From Epiperipatus broadwayi (taxonomy: Eukaryota > Onychophora > Udeonychophora > Euonychophora > Peripatidae): a stretch of 64,000 bases of DNA. The position numbers were made by a program, and so were the translations under genes. The DNA lies in assembly GCA_028023455.1 (NCBI GenBank), contig JAQFVV010006197.1:15561254-15625253 (forward strand). The letters are read 5' to 3'. The notes under the pieces were generated by a model. That model was not told the DNA's origin, searched no databases, and saw only the letters and a list, made by a program, of their open reading frames with translations. Below, in pieces: positions 20,227 to 34,200 of this stretch. Positions within the stretch are counted from its first letter, which is position 1. Every line of letters starts with the position of its first letter.

Positions 20227-20765
20227 AAAAGCAAAATATTATATCACTCATTTAAATAAGTATATAAATATTAATTATATAAATGTTATTCAATAGATAT
20301 TACATGTTATTTTAATGAATATTATTCTTTCTATTAGTAATTAATTGAACAATATTTGATGGAATACTGAATAAAATATGTGGAAGCTGTAATATCATTT
20401 AACAGACTATGTTATTTATATATATTTTTTACTTTTAGTCTTCTCTATCTAGTTTAGGAAACACCTGTGCCATAAATATCCTATTTTATTTTATTTTTTA
20501 TAAACTAATGGCTCTATATAATTCATGATTGAACTTTTCTTTCCTATGAAATAGCAATGAACAGCTTTTAAGAAAGACTTACTATAGTTGATTTTTAAAA
20601 ATAAAAATTTTACATTTAGCTCCTAAATTTAAGGAGGCAGGATAAATCACTAAAATAAGCTGACCTGCATATTAAACAAGGATTATCAGAAAATGTTGTT
20701 TTGATTAATTCTGTATTGATATAAAAATAAGTATATATGTGTGTGTGTACAAAACAAAAATATTA
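20227..20765. other. intergenic AT-rich DNA, no feature recognised
   Basis: No exon, repeat or RNA gene was seen between the fold-back repeat and the Merlin target duplication. Confidence 0.4.
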
Positions 20766-21172
20766 AAATTAATGGTACGCTTGGTGGCGCTGTTTCTGTA
20801 TAAAAATACAGAATAATACTGCTTTCGCGGCCGAACGTATGGCTAATACACCACTACGATCGTAATAGCCATTAAGCAGCCACGTGATGTGGTTTATGCT
20901 GCCAAATTACAACACTCGATCAGTAAGAGCCATTTATTCTGCCATGACTAAACCTATGGCTAATTGTGCCGTATGATGGTGTCATTTTCTATGCATATCC
21001 ACAGAAATGTTCCGCCCAGCTTTGTGGGGCTTTCTATGTGTATGATCAGTAATGGAACTTTGCTACCATTTAATCAGACTGTGTCTTAGAACTGATGAAA
21101 TCTTGTGTTATTGTTTTCCATAGACCCCAACTGACATAGTATTATCTACTACTAATTGTCAGTGTATCAGCA

Positions 21173-22180
21173 ATGCTTCCCTATGCAGTGTGGAAGTGTT
21201 TTAAATTTGGAAACAGCTCTGCCCCAGCATGTTTGCAGGTGTTCACGAAAAAGTCCCGTTTTGGCCGTGACTTATACGAGAAAAACAAAATGACTGAAGG
21301 CAATAGCATAATGATTCAACTGTGTTATGACCCAAACCCCGAAGCTGACACAGTTGCCTTTCTACAGGCTCAAAACATCCTGCCACATATCAATCAATGT
21401 TTATGTGGTGAAGCTATACTTAGTAGACGAACTTGGCAGTTTGTGTGCTACTCACGTGTCTGCAGGTGAACAGTGTCCATTTGCAAGGGGACATGGTTTG
21501 AGGGTTCAAGAATGTCCTTCCTCAAAGCGTTGCAGCTCGTGTATTTGTGGAGCCGAGATCAGCTGACAATTAAACATGCCAGAGACGATCTCGAAATCTA
21601 CATTAGTATAGTGGACATCCGGTTTGAGAGAGCTCTGCCGTTTAAGCCTTTTGTCACACCCATGCCATCAAATAGGTGGTCCTGGACTCATCGCGGAGGT
21701 AGATGAAACTTTTTTTCTCATGGCGCAAGAAACATTAGGGAAGGATGCTTCCACAGCAGTGGCTTTTTGGAGGTCTTTGCCTGGAGACAGGCAAATGTTT
21801 CGCATTTCCCGTTCCCTCTCGCTTCGCAGCAATGCTGCTGGGCACCATTCATGAGAACGTGAAGTCCGGATCTACCATCTACTCGGACTGTTGGAAGGGG
21901 TATAAGACTACCGACTTTGAGGCAGAAGGCTTTAGCCACCTAACAGTTAACCACCAATATAATTTCGTTGATCCCCACAACAGGTGCCCACACTCAGACC
22001 ATTGAGATTTTGGGGTCTACAAAAGTGGCAAAACAAGAAACATTGTGGCACATCACGCCAATGTCTAAACAATTATCTGGCTGAATTTATTTATTTGGAG
22101 ACACCTTCATAAAGATGAGGACATGTTTAGAGCCATATTACAGCAAATGACTGCCCACACAACTCACTAGTCTCCAAATT
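21173..22180 (+). pseudogene. Merlin transposase (DDE, ISXO2/IS1016-like), frameshifted
   Basis: The enzyme would cut and rejoin DNA at Merlin ends. Order in three frames: an N-terminal zinc-ribbon-like segment with CLCG...C (about 21,400-21,465, frame of 21,173), then IGGPGLIAEVDETFF with the first catalytic Asp (about 21,665-21,715, frame of 21,624). TIYSDCWKGYK with the second Asp and HLTVNHQYNFVDP follow (about 21,870-21,985, frame of 21,745), then GAHTQTIE with the catalytic Glu (about 21,980-22,005). All three acidic residues survive, but at least three frameshifts and later stops (for example near 22,080) make it inactive. Base composition is clearly less AT-rich than the surroundings, as expected for a transferred or recently inserted gene. 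Confidence 0.85.
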
Positions 22181-22439
22181 TATTTGTGGCTGTTTCTTCT
22201 TTAAATTGTTGTAGTCAAACGTTCAAAAATGTTACTTTCCACTTTTCAGCCAAAAAAAATTTTTTATTAATTACAGTTATATGTCATTAATAAATTTATT
22301 TTTTCAATGAATCTGTTTTGTTGTTGTGATTAATTTGTAAGCCAATCAATTCCAAGTTTGTTTTTTTTTGTTTTGGTGTTGTTCATTTGATTTTTCTTTA
22401 AAGCTTTAATTTAATATTACAACCAGATGTCAGTGTTGA

Positions 22440-22940
22440 AGGATAGGGGGTGGAGGAAAGTAGGCCGGCCTAAAACAAAAAAAAAAGTCTTTGATTCTTT
22501 ATTGTAAATAAAAAGAAAGTGGCCTTTTTTCGGGGGGGGAACTACTGTAATAAGAAGATAAACAAAAAGAAAAGTGAAAGCAGGAAAATAAAAAAGACCG
22601 AGTCTGATTAATTACTAGAAAAAAAAAAAAAGTCCACTTTTTAAGAGTATATTTCTTGTACTATTCTTTAAAAAAAGAAAGCTGCCTCTGCTTAATTACC
22701 ATAAAATAAATTACGCTTTTTTGAACACATTATTATTAAAAAGAAAACACACATCCCTTTTTGTTAGAAATAAAAAGCACCGTTTTTTTAAAAAACTAAA
22801 AAGAAATAAGAATAAGGCACTTTTTAAAGAAAAATAAAGGTGTGTTATTTCAAAAAAAACCGCTTTTTGATATAAAAAGAAAAAAAAAGGCACCTTTTAA
22901 AAAAAAAAAAAAAAAAGAATGTACATTTTTAAGAAGAAAA
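22440..22940. repeat. degenerate A-rich tandem array inside Merlin
   Basis: Units of about 45-60 bp repeat a pattern of AATAAAAAG.. followed by GGCAC(C)TTTTT and an A-run, for example near 22,490, 22,620, 22,780, 22,830 and 22,890. The units have diverged. The open frame at 22,711-22,893 on the - strand is a by-product of this composition. Confidence 0.5.
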
Positions 22941-23071
22941 AAATCATATTAAAAAATAACATAAATTGTTTAAGAGTCGACAGGCCCGGGAATGTTATAT
23001 CGCTATGTTTTTGCACAGAAACAGTGACACCAAGCGATATACAGTGGCTATTTAACAAGTACCAAATTAAT

Positions 23072-25295
23072 ATTTAAATTTTAAAGAGATTATGAATACT
23101 TTAAAACTTGGTTTATGAGAGGATAAGAGATATAGTGTTGAATTATTATTACATGTTAATTTTAATCTGGAAAAGCTTTAGAACCGAGGTGCTGAATTAA
23201 TATACAACTAGTTTTAAAATATACATTACGAGATAATTTTGCAATAAACATTTAAATATTTGTATATATTTTTTTAATTAAACATATGTTTTTCTAATTG
23301 TAAATTTATATAGTAAAAATTTTATTGTATTGAATTAATTTGCATTCTTTTTTTTTTTAATTTGAATTATGTGACCATCACTATTTTAGAACCATCTGTA
23401 AGCATAAGTAATCACTAAATAGTTCTAAAGCAGAAAAAATTAATATTAATACAATAAGTTATATCGCTTTGTTTGATAAGCATCATCCTTTTGCTAAAGT
23501 GCCAAAAGTGTCCACAGCATAAAAATGAAATCACTACCAGCTCTCTGTAGTTGTACAAGAAGTTGGCTTTGGTTTCATAATCTTAGAATGTTTGAACTTT
23601 CAAAATCATTAGCTTAGCACTATATGAAATAAAAGTATTATTTCCTGGACAAATTGCAATTAATATTTTTTATTAATGAAGGCCCAATCCAAAGACTAGT
23701 CTGCAGATTAATTGGCACTAGCATCAATTGTCCATTGATTACTTATTTTTGCAGAGATGAATCTTGACTAGAATAATAGAATGGATTGTTGCTATTGATG
23801 CAATTTATTTTTTTTAACACAATAGTTTGGCTTTAGAGATATCAAACAAAGCACCACATGATTTTCATTAGCTTTTAATAATGCATTGAAAAGTCAATTA
23901 ACTTCCCTCAAAAAATACTGATCAATCATATATATAATTTGATGTTTTATACAATTGTTATGGAACTCACATGGACAATTACTGAATTCTAATTTACTGA
24001 TTGAATTATGAAATCTCATTAAATGAAAATTTTTTAAACTATATGCTATTAGTAGTAACTGTTTAAAGATCATTATTTAACAGAAAAATTTCTTAATTTA
24101 TTAGAGATTGAGTAATTTATACATTTATATAATTTTCTTTTTCTGAGAACATTCAATTTTATAATATCAGTTTTTCATCTGTTATAAGAGCAATAATTCA
24201 CATTTTCAGACTGTCTGGCTACGGCTATCTTTTGAGAGGATTATGGCATGCATTAACATTTAGCAGCTATCTTTTTCTCTTTCATATATTCAAGTTAATA
24301 ACCTAAGATTAAACATAAGCTTTAGAATGATGCAAGTCAATTTGCTTCTAATGCTGATGTAAAAGAAGAAATATAAGCTAATTATTAATTCGGTCAAACA
24401 TAATAGTTTTATTACTAAATTAGCTTTGAACAATTGGCAGTAATAAAGACACAGCATACAATAAATATCGATATGAGCCCAAAGGTAATATATGATTTCA
24501 GTCTCATATTAATAAGCATGCTTCGTTGAAGAAAACTAACATTTTCTATGGAAGTTAATGTTTCTTCAGTCCAATGTTTTAAATTCATTTATAAACTTTT
24601 TTTTAATATATACATTTTGTTCTTATATTTCACTGGGGTATATTTCATAATTACTGCAAAGCTGGCAATTTATACATGTAATGTTTTGAATTCCCATAAA
24701 TCTGTTTACACGAAGCCCAATGTGACCTTGGAAATTTTCAGATTGTTTTTCAAATGAATTTTTTAGAGCTATTATTAAACACATGATGAATATCTGATAT
24801 TCTATCTTCAGACAAATTTCACTTATTGGCCAGATTCTATTACTATACAATGCTATTTTATTGAAAATGTTTAAACTCTAATTTGATGATTTGACATTTT
24901 TTTCTAAAACAATTTTGGAAAATTATTAATTATTTTATTTTTTAAAGCCATTCTCGAAATAATGCTTTTTTTTTTCATTCTTAATATTGTCACTGTACAA
25001 TAGAACATTCTTAAATTGTACCTTAAACACTCCAAACCATTATAAGACAATTCTTTTAGTAATAAAATTAAAGCTCATTATAGACTAAAAATTTTAAGAT
25101 AGCCTGCATATATTTGCAAATTTTAAAAAAGCATTAAACAAAACTGGATAACCTGAAAAAACATTAAGTGGAAAGTAGTTTTTAAAAAAAAGGCTGCACA
25201 TAAAACAGATTATTTAATATATATATTTAGTAAAAATGATCAATGAAAATTGTTAGGGAAACAATAATGGAAGACAGATTCAAACATCGAATTGA
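23072..25295. other. intergenic AT-rich DNA, no feature recognised
   Basis: Frames at 24,548-24,850 on both strands are short and without motifs. I see no repeat structure beyond homopolymers. Confidence 0.4.
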
Positions 25296-26558
25296 TAATG
25301 ATCATCATCAACCATTATCAATCCACTGCAGGATGAAGATCTCTCCAAGTTCAATCCATCTTCTCCGATCTTTAGCTTCTCTTCTCCACACCATCCCTGC
25401 ACACTTTTTTATTTCTTTCATCCATCTCGCATGTGGTCTCTTTCTGGGTCTTTTACAATCTCTTGGAATCCAGTTTAAAATTTCAATTGTCCATCTATTA
25501 TTATTATCTCTTCTAGCAATATGTTCAGCCCAACTCCACTTCAGTCTTTTAATTTTTTCAATAAGATCAGTCCCACCTGTTTGTTCTCTTACCCATATAT
25601 TGCGTTTTCGATCTCTTCTTGTTACTCTCAACATGCATCTTTCCATACTTCTTTGAGTGGTCTGAAGTCTCTGTATTGCTCTTCTATTAACTGTCCAAGT
25701 CTCGGATCCGTAAGTAAGAACTGGTAAAACATTATTTATTAAAAACCTTCCTTTTCAAACACATAGGCATATTTCCTTTTAGTATCAAGTTATTTCTACC
25801 AAAAGCACTCCAACCAAGTTTAATTCTATGATTAATTTCATCCATTATGTTTTCATCTGTATTAATAATCTGACCAATGTATTTGTAACTGTTAACTTCT
25901 TATAACTCATCATAATCAATCTTTATTTTCATATTTTGAGAAAATCCATTAAACATTACTTTAATCTTTTTAACATTTATCTTTAGTCCTACTTTCTTAC
26001 TTTCATCTGATAATTCTTGCAACATTTCCTGCAGCTCTAAAGTATTATTTGCAAAAACAATTACATCATCTGCAAAATCTAAATGACTTAAATAATCTCC
26101 ATTTACTTTCACTCCTTTAGCTTCCCATTTTAATCCACAAAATACTTCTTGCAGTACTGCTGTAAAAAGTTTTGGAGATATAGAGTCACCCTGTCTTACA
26201 CCCTTCTCAATGTTGAATTTCCTAGTATCATTATATAATCTAATTGTTGCTGTTACATTTTTATAAATATTCTTTAAAATATGACAATATCCTGGATCTA
26301 TACCTTGATGATCCAATGCTTTAATCACTGAAGAAATGTGTATAGAATCAAATGCCTTTTCATAATCTAAAAATCCAAAGCATAATGGCAACTCATATTC
26401 ATTTGTCCTTTCTATAACTTCTCTCAATACCAGGATATGATCTACTGTACTAAAACCACTTTTAAATCTAGCTTGTTCTCTTGGTTGGTGGAAATCCAAT
26501 ATTCTCTGTAGATGAGTTGTAATTATCTTGGTAAAAATTTTGTATAAAACTGATAAGG
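25296..26558 (-). mobile_element. RTE-type LINE, copy 2, 5' truncated
   Basis: The 3' end (GATGATGATC tail, 25,296-25,310) matches copy 1. Similarity stops abruptly at about 26,558 within the RT fingers (after TAAAACTGATA), a typical 5' truncation from incomplete reverse transcription. The frame at 25,900-26,499 keeps FLDYEKAFDSI, RQGDSISPKLF and LDFADDVIVFA with both catalytic Asp. The frame at 25,308-25,646 keeps the C-terminal GHIARR..NRWT domain. Between them a frame break separates the two. It retains about 30 bp (about 25,664-25,693) lost from copy 1 and lacks copy 1's 26-bp duplication, so the copies decayed independently. Confidence 0.85.
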
Positions 26559-26559
26559 A

Positions 26560-28068
26560 TCCTGTTACAATATTAAGGGAGAAAGAAAAAAATTCGTGCT
26601 AAGAAATGAGAGATATGAAATATGGATAATAGTTAACAATTTAAAGTAAAAATAAAAGCTTAAATGATTAATCAGATTAAGTTGACGGAAGAAATAAAGA
26701 GAAAATTATATTTAGGATTGCAATAGATAAATAGATTTTTAATCAAAGAAGTTAAATTTGCAATTAAAGATTAGAATTAAGAAATAAGCTAGCAACAGAA
26801 TTAATTATGAAGATAGAAAGAAATATAAATTTGGAAAGCTAAAATTCCAACTACTAAATTAATTATTACTCTTCTAATATTTTACAAAAGATAAATGCAG
26901 TTGTCGTTTTTTTTTTAAAAAATTAGCCAACAAAACACCATATATCCCATAATACTTTTATGTAGTAAATCTATTTCCCTTATTCCAGTTCTGCCATTTA
27001 GTGGCATCTACTGATTATTCAAGCTTATATTAGAGGGTAGGAATATGAGAAATAGATTTGTTATATATATATATCCTATTTAGAAAAAAAGAGCAATTAA
27101 GATTGATTTCTTTTTTATGAAATATTGAAAGGGGAATAAATGCAGTATGCTGCTTAAAGAAAAGTATAGAGAGTAGAGTGAGTGTGATGGCTTAATAAGA
27201 GGAGTATGGTGGAAACTGAATCATTATGACGATATTATATCATAAAGCATATTTTGAAAAATAATCATAACTTTTTTAAAGGCACTGTTATAGGCGGAAG
27301 AGACAAACAATGGCATTTATAATAATATTCAATTATATTAAATTGGAGAAGTAATTACATTAACATGAATTCAAGGAAGAAAATGACATTGTCATAATTT
27401 CAGGAGTATCTTGCTTGTTGGCCTTCTGTAATGGAAGCATTATGCTTATTTCAAATTAATGGCTAGGAATTTTCAAATATTTTAAAGTTATGGAACAAAT
27501 TAATTTGCTCATCTAGCAATATATATTTATCACTAGATCATTAATCATAAATTTTAATGGCTTTAAGTATAAGTGATAGTATATATTGAAATGAAGTAAT
27601 TACGTGAAATCTCTATCATTTGATGCAGAACTCATGATTCATTGTTTTACTCTATACCATCTTTGGCAGCTACTTCATGTAAGATAAATATACTTGCAGA
27701 ATTAATGTCATATCTAAATAGTTAGATATCCTATTGCCTTGTTTCAAAATTTAATGAAGCCATTAGTTTGGATATTACAAGAAAATATGGCTTATAGATT
27801 GGTATAGTAGAAAAACTGTCATTAAAGCCAAAAACCAATCTGAAGATAGATTTCATCCTCATGGTTCCAGAGATAGCTCTGAAATGAAGAAAGAGATTAC
27901 TGCTGCCAAATGTAGATTAAATGTAAACTAGAGAAATCATAATGCTTTGATTGTATAAATAATTTTTATAAGCTTGTGTAGAAAGACAAAGCATTAAAGA
28001 TTTGTATCTATAGAAAGTAAAAATTAAGAATCTATTGCAAGTAAGTTTTTTTTTAAAAAAAATAAACA
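26560..28068. other. intergenic AT-rich DNA between RTE copy 2 and FBXL4
   Basis: No gene was recognised. The FBXL4 3' UTR and polyadenylation site should lie at the right end of this stretch, but I found no unambiguous AATAAA on the - strand. Confidence 0.4.
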
Positions 28069-28267
28069 TTAGTTTGTAAATTTCAGATTGAAAGTATTTA
28101 TAATAGAAAGAATTATATAAAGATGTGAAATTACCATTTTTTCTTGATAACTCTTTTTAATTGTAACATTAGGAAATTTCTTTTGCCAATCTTGAACAAT
28201 TCTGAAATTGATTTGATCACAAAAGGAGATATCAATAAAAGACAAATTTTTACACTTGCATAGGAAT
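28069..28267 (-). CDS. FBXL4: FBXL4 last recognised exon
   Basis: The acceptor is TTTTCCAG just above 28,267. It encodes FLCKCKNLSFIDISFC, DQINFRIVQDWQKKFPNV and IKKSYQ, the conserved FBXL4 C-terminus. Human FBXL4 ends four residues after KKS; here the frame continues with EKM and 19 more residues to TAA at 28,071-28,069. ATG|GTAATTTC right after EKM is a possible donor, so the true end may instead be a small further exon. The C-terminal boundary is uncertain. Confidence 0.85.
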
Positions 28268-31200
28268 CTGGAAAAAAAAAAAAATTATAAAATTATTTCT
28301 AAATTTAAACTTTAACAATTAAAATGAATAAATTTAAATGAAATTACCTAAAGACAGAATCTTGGCTAACTTCTAGAGTGCCAAGAATATCTAACTGTTC
28401 CAAGAAGACAGAATAATCAGCTATAGCCAAGAGATCAGAATCGCAGACAGTTCTATTAATATATTAAAAAAAATTCTTATAGGTTTGTGTAAGAGCTGCT
28501 GACTTTTGAATAAAAACTTCACATTTTAATTCTTAACTGAGATGGGGGGAAAAAAAAATCAAATCTAACAAAAAGAACTGTTGTGCTCTGACTACCACAC
28601 TAGTACTTGAATTTGATAGTAGATAACTTGACCAGATAATAAATAAGTAACTAGAATTCTCAATTTCATTCTTAACATGAAATAAAAAGCTATTTCATTA
28701 ATTATAAAGCTTAAAAAAATAAAAAATGTATAGTACAAAAAGGCTTACTACAATAATCTCTAATAACTTGATATATTTAAGAATTAATTTTATAAATGAT
28801 AATACAAATAATATAGTGTAACTATGTCAGCAAGAGAGTAACTGGATTATCATGGCAACTTGTTTAATATATCAGATAAAAGACCCAAAAAGAAATTGAA
28901 AGAAAAAATAGTTATGGATTCAAGGAATTGGTGGCAATGGCATTAGAATAATGGAAGAAAATAAAATTAAACATCAGATTTCAAAAAATATCCCAAATAA
29001 TTTTTTTTTCTTCCATTATTCTGTTGCAATTTCCACAAGCCATTTTTTCTTTTGTCAATTCATTTCTTCTTGAGTCTTTTATCTGATATAGCAGTTTGGT
29101 TATTTTAGTGGTCCACTTATCCTCTCATTGACATAGTTACATTATATTATTTGTATTATTTAAAATTTAACTTAAATATATCAAATTATTAAAGATTATT
29201 GTAGTAAGCCTATACATATTATAGACTTCTCTCAAGTGTGAGCTACATAAATAAAGAGAGAGGGTAGGCTAAATAGTTCGTTTACAATGGTAAATTTTTT
29301 CTAAAGAAAATATATATTTTTAAAGAGAAACAGTTTTAAAATAAAGGAGGGAAATTATACAAATTATGAATGAGAAAGAATTGCTTTTATTTTTCAAATT
29401 TAAATCAGATAATAATCAAGATCCATTTTTTTTAATTTCTTTAATAAAAGAGTTTATCTATAAAGAAAAAAAAAAGCAAGAGACGGTAATTTTTCAAATA
29501 ATTGATAGAATGTTTACTTACATTTTCTCTGGGTTAACTTGATAAGCAAAAGAAAGAGGAAATTTTCAATAGGAAAAAAAAATATTCAATTAAGTTTTGT
29601 TTAGTTAGTTTTCATTAAATATTGTACAATGATTTGAAACATTGTTTTCTTATATATTCTCCGAGTTAAAATAATCTTACATTAAGCAAAATTTTGTATA
29701 AAGGTTATTGAAAAAAATCTAATTGAATAGGTAGTTTAATTGGATTATATAATTTACATATTTTAATTAATTAAAAATAATGATAAGATATGGTTAATTG
29801 GGGGGGGGGGCAGATAAGCTTTAGATAATGGACACGTTTTTTTATAAAAGGGTCATTAAATTTTTTTTTTCTTCACTCAGACTTGCAGATTGCCCAAAAT
29901 ATATCTACTATGACTGCTAGCTAACGAACATTAAGCGCCAGAAAAGCCATCGTATTCCTGATAAAATCAATTGATTTCACATGCCAAATACAATGAATAA
30001 TATCAGTTGTTGCAAAAATTTATTGGAGATGCATTGCTAACTTTTCCATGTGCGTGTATGTTGATCTGGACACAATATAGTCCCAAATAATTAGCCAGAG
30101 AGGATTATTGAAATGTTAAGATATAACTTTAAATGTAAGACATAACTTAACCTGCCATTATTGAGGAGTATTTGCCCTGCTATATTTTTGTTTACCAAAT
30201 ATCCATCAAATCTAAGCATTTTCTTATTGAGGAAAGCATCGTGCGTACAAATATGTATATTAAAATATTAATTTTGATGCCTGTATTCCTTCAAAATATA
30301 TGTAAAATTCAACTTGATATATTTTGAATACAGTAATATTCATATAATTCAATTTATTCTGATAGTGGTACTTTCGACTATATTCCTTTTAAGCTTTGTC
30401 AATTATATAATGATATAACGTTCAATAATCAAAACAAGACATTATTTTATAACTCCCATAATTCTATTCAGTTCTCCCACAATTCTGTTATTTTGATAAT
30501 TGAAGATTCATTAACACTTGACAATTCCTCAAAATTAATATAGCTTCTTTTATTTTTTGTTTATTGTGGCAATGTTCAAATTGTATAATTTTTATGTTTT
30601 TATAATCAAATATGACAGATGCTGAAAATCTATTTTCATCTTTTCGTAATTGTTTATCTTTTTGAACTTTATTTTCTTAATGATTTGTTGAAAATTGGTT
30701 ATAATAAAAATATTATTACTCATACTATTAAAAAATTTAAAAAGAGTCAACAATATAATAAAACTAAAAATAATATCAAGATGAAATGGATTGCAATGCC
30801 ATTTATATCAAATGAATAAGTTAAATATATGAGAAAATTTTATAATGGTTTGTGGTAAATTTCTTTTTTCTCAACAAATAATACAAATAGATTAAATAAC
30901 AATTCTAAAAGCAAAAATTTAAGTTTGAATCAAAATTGTATTATATATAAATATGTGAATGTGGCTTACAATGCAATGGAGAGTCTAGACCTACATTAGA
31001 AAAAAGAACATTTGCTTTTATATAAAAGAGTTCAAAAAGATAAACAATTAGGAAAAAATGTAAATAGATCTTCAGCATCTGTTATATTTGATCACAATAA
31101 AACTTTTAAATATGGGTTTAAATTTGATTACAAAAATGTAAAAATTATACAATTTAAATGTTGCCACAATAAACGGAAAATAAAAGAAGCTATATTAATT

Positions 31201-34200
31201 TTGAGGAATCGTCAAGTATTAATGAATCATCAAACATTAAAATAATGTCTCATTTTGATTATTCAATGTTCTATAGTTGACAATGACTAAAAGGAATGTA
31301 GTCAAAAGTACTTCTAACAAAAAGTAAGTTAAATTTTACAGATAAATATATATTAGAAAACTCCAGACCTGAAGGACGTATACAGTCTGTAAAACGAGCT
31401 AAAGATCTCTAAAAAAAAACAAATCTACAAATGAATAAACAATGAGTCCAAATAAAAAGGAAGAGGGAAAAAAAACCAGAAATATTGAGTTCAGCAAAAC
31501 ACTTAAAAATATGTGATCATATAATAACCACATTCCACTCTTTTTATACTTTAAAGCAAAATATTTATTAATATTATAGTTTTGACTGTTCTAGCAGTCT
31601 ATTGAAGATTATATTATAAAATATGTGATCACAAAAAAACTTTATAAGAACTTTAAATTATTTGCCTATTTTTGCATTTTATGTCATCATTATAATCTAA
31701 ATTCAAATAATCATTATAATTGTTTTATTATTATTATTGTCAATGTTAATAGTGAATATGTTAATCAAAGTCTGAATCAAAATATCAATAGGGGGTTTTA
31801 TAATTAGTTAAGGAATTTTATTACTGTATTAATAAACATTTAATTTTATTAGTTGTTAAACTTTGCCTCAATTCTTTTTTCTCTTAATTTTTTACCATCC
31901 AAATGAATAAGCCAATTTCTCACATTATGTAAAATAGATTGTGTATATAATATTTATTTGGACAGTATTGCTCAATAACACTAGCCATGGATACGCAGTA
32001 TTAATACTGATTATAAAGGGAGTTCAAACCCCTCCTATGAATATTCTTATTTGTTGGAGTAGCGCTGAGATTTACACTATCAAATCTAATATAAATATAT
32101 ATTCATGAGGGAATGCGCTTTTAGTTAAATCAGAGTGGGGAATGATGGTCTTTAAATATAATCATGATCTATGAGATTTATTTATAATCAGGATCCGGTC
32201 TGACCATATTCGATTAAATTATATTAATCCTCTTGTCATGAATAACGAAACTATTATGATTAATTTTTTAATTGGTTATTATATATCAAAGGTGAAATTG
32301 AGAGTTCTAATGGTTTATTTATTATCTGGTCAAGTTCTTCACTATCAAATCTGAGGAAAACCCCTAAAGAAAAAAAAAGATAAAAGAGCTAAATATAAAA
32401 CCAGATCAGTGAAATATATTTTGAATTAAACCATCCATGTAAAAAGTCAATTATATCTGTGGAAAAATATATAAATGCATAGTGTGAAAATAGAAAAAAC
32501 GATTATAGCATGTTATTATAATCTCATTACTTGAAAATAGGAAGTTCAATAATATTGCAATATCAACTATAGGCTATTTAAATATTAAACGATTTTCAGT
32601 CAACAATGTAGAGAATACTTATAAAAAGATTACCAAATATGAATCTGACAATTGTTTATAAGACAACTCTGATGGTGTGCTAAATATACAGATCATGTTC
32701 TAAATAATTCTAGCAAGTAATAATCTCTTAAGAAATGAAGTAATTAGAACATGGATTTTTCCCAATGACTTTAATTTATTGGAATTGCTATATCTAGGAT
32801 TATCTGAGCATGATAAGCTTTGACGATCTAAAATCTTTTAACATGTTAAGTGAACTCCCAAGAAATTAAGCATTTAATTACTGTTATCTAATAATCATGC
32901 AAGAAACATTCATAATTATTATAGAAGATTGCTTCAGATAGGTAAATCCAATTCCAGAAATCATAATTTGAATATAATTTTGGAATTCTGTCAATATTCC
33001 AGTAATATATATAAGAACAAGTGCAAAGAATGTTACATATAGTGGTGAGTCAAAGTTGTTTTATAAATCATAGTACATATGATTACTAAATTATTATTGG
33101 AGACATACTGACAAATCTTTTTTTGCTTTAATTTTCATTTACAAATTTTAAATTGAAAGATTGTAGATTGGCTGTTATGAAATTTTGTTGGTGAGAAAAT
33201 TAACATAAATTGAGTTTCTTCACCATAATGCACCTTGTTTACTAGTAAATACATGTCTCTATCTTCAATCATGCATGTCTTTATATATATCTACGACTAG
33301 CATATTCCAAGCACTGTACAAAAAAAGTGGCAAATGCATTATTTGGTGTAACTATTTCAAATATAGTACAGAAATAAACACTATGGCATGGGTGCATTTT
33401 AAAATAATTATTATATTTATACATAAAAGAATTTTTTTAATTATTTTTTACAAAGAGGTTTTTCTCAGTTTTTTTTTTTTTAGAAATTTTTTTTGCTGAA
33501 GTGTAAATAAGAAACAAAAATGGGATCAAGTAGCAGAGAATTCTAAATTTGGTGGACAAAAGAATATGTCATGATTAATAAAAGCAATAGTGGGTTGAAT
33601 TTTATATTCCATGACAATATTATGAAGAACCTCATTAGTAAGATAGTATTATAAACAAACCATAAATCTTTTAATAAAAGTAAAGAATAACAAAAAGAAT
33701 TCATTGCACTAGCCATTAAAAATAAAAATGTTCAATCAATATCCCTAATTAAATATATCAGAAGTCAATCGAATATAAATGATGTTTGTTTATATTGCCT
33801 TAAATGTAATAGTTAAACATGGGAAATGTTTTGATAATGGCGAATATCTAAAAGAAGTAGAGTTAAAATGTGCACGTGTTCTTTTTGAAGATTATGATAA
33901 TAGAAAAAAATATTCAAAGAATAAAAGATACGCCTCTAGCTAGAAATACAATAAAAAAAATAGAATCTTGAAAATGACTAAAAAAAAATCCCATCAGCAA
34001 AAAATAGATCTAAATTCTTCTAGTTTAGTTCTCTTTGTCCTGATGAGACTTCTAACATAACTGAATCCTTTTGTTTAGCTAATTTCATTATTTTATAAGA
34101 AAAAATATTGAGGAAGAATTTATCAGTTTACTATCATTAGCAACAATAAAAAAGGACTAATATTTTCAAAGCAACTGTAGATGCATTTGCTGAAAGAGAA

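Larger units (their letters stand above)
20774..23063 (+). mobile_element. Merlin DNA transposon, decayed
   Basis: The element is flanked by an exact 8-bp duplication AAATTAAT (20,766-20,773 and 23,064-23,071), the size typical of Merlin. Both ends begin GGTAC, and the inner part of the terminal repeat is shared: CGCTTGGTG..(A/G)CTGTTTCTGT at 20,778-20,799 and inverted near 23,015-23,036. The left repeat lacks about 22 bp that the right one has between GGTAC and CGCTTGG. A Merlin/IS1016-type transposase relic fills 21,173-22,180, followed by an A-rich tract. Confidence 0.85.

Noticed and set aside
22711-22893. 60-residue Phe/Lys-rich minus-strand ORF
   Set aside because: Product of the A-rich tandem array inside the Merlin element.
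25243-25656. 137-residue plus-strand ORF
   Set aside because: Antisense shadow of the RTE C-terminal domain.
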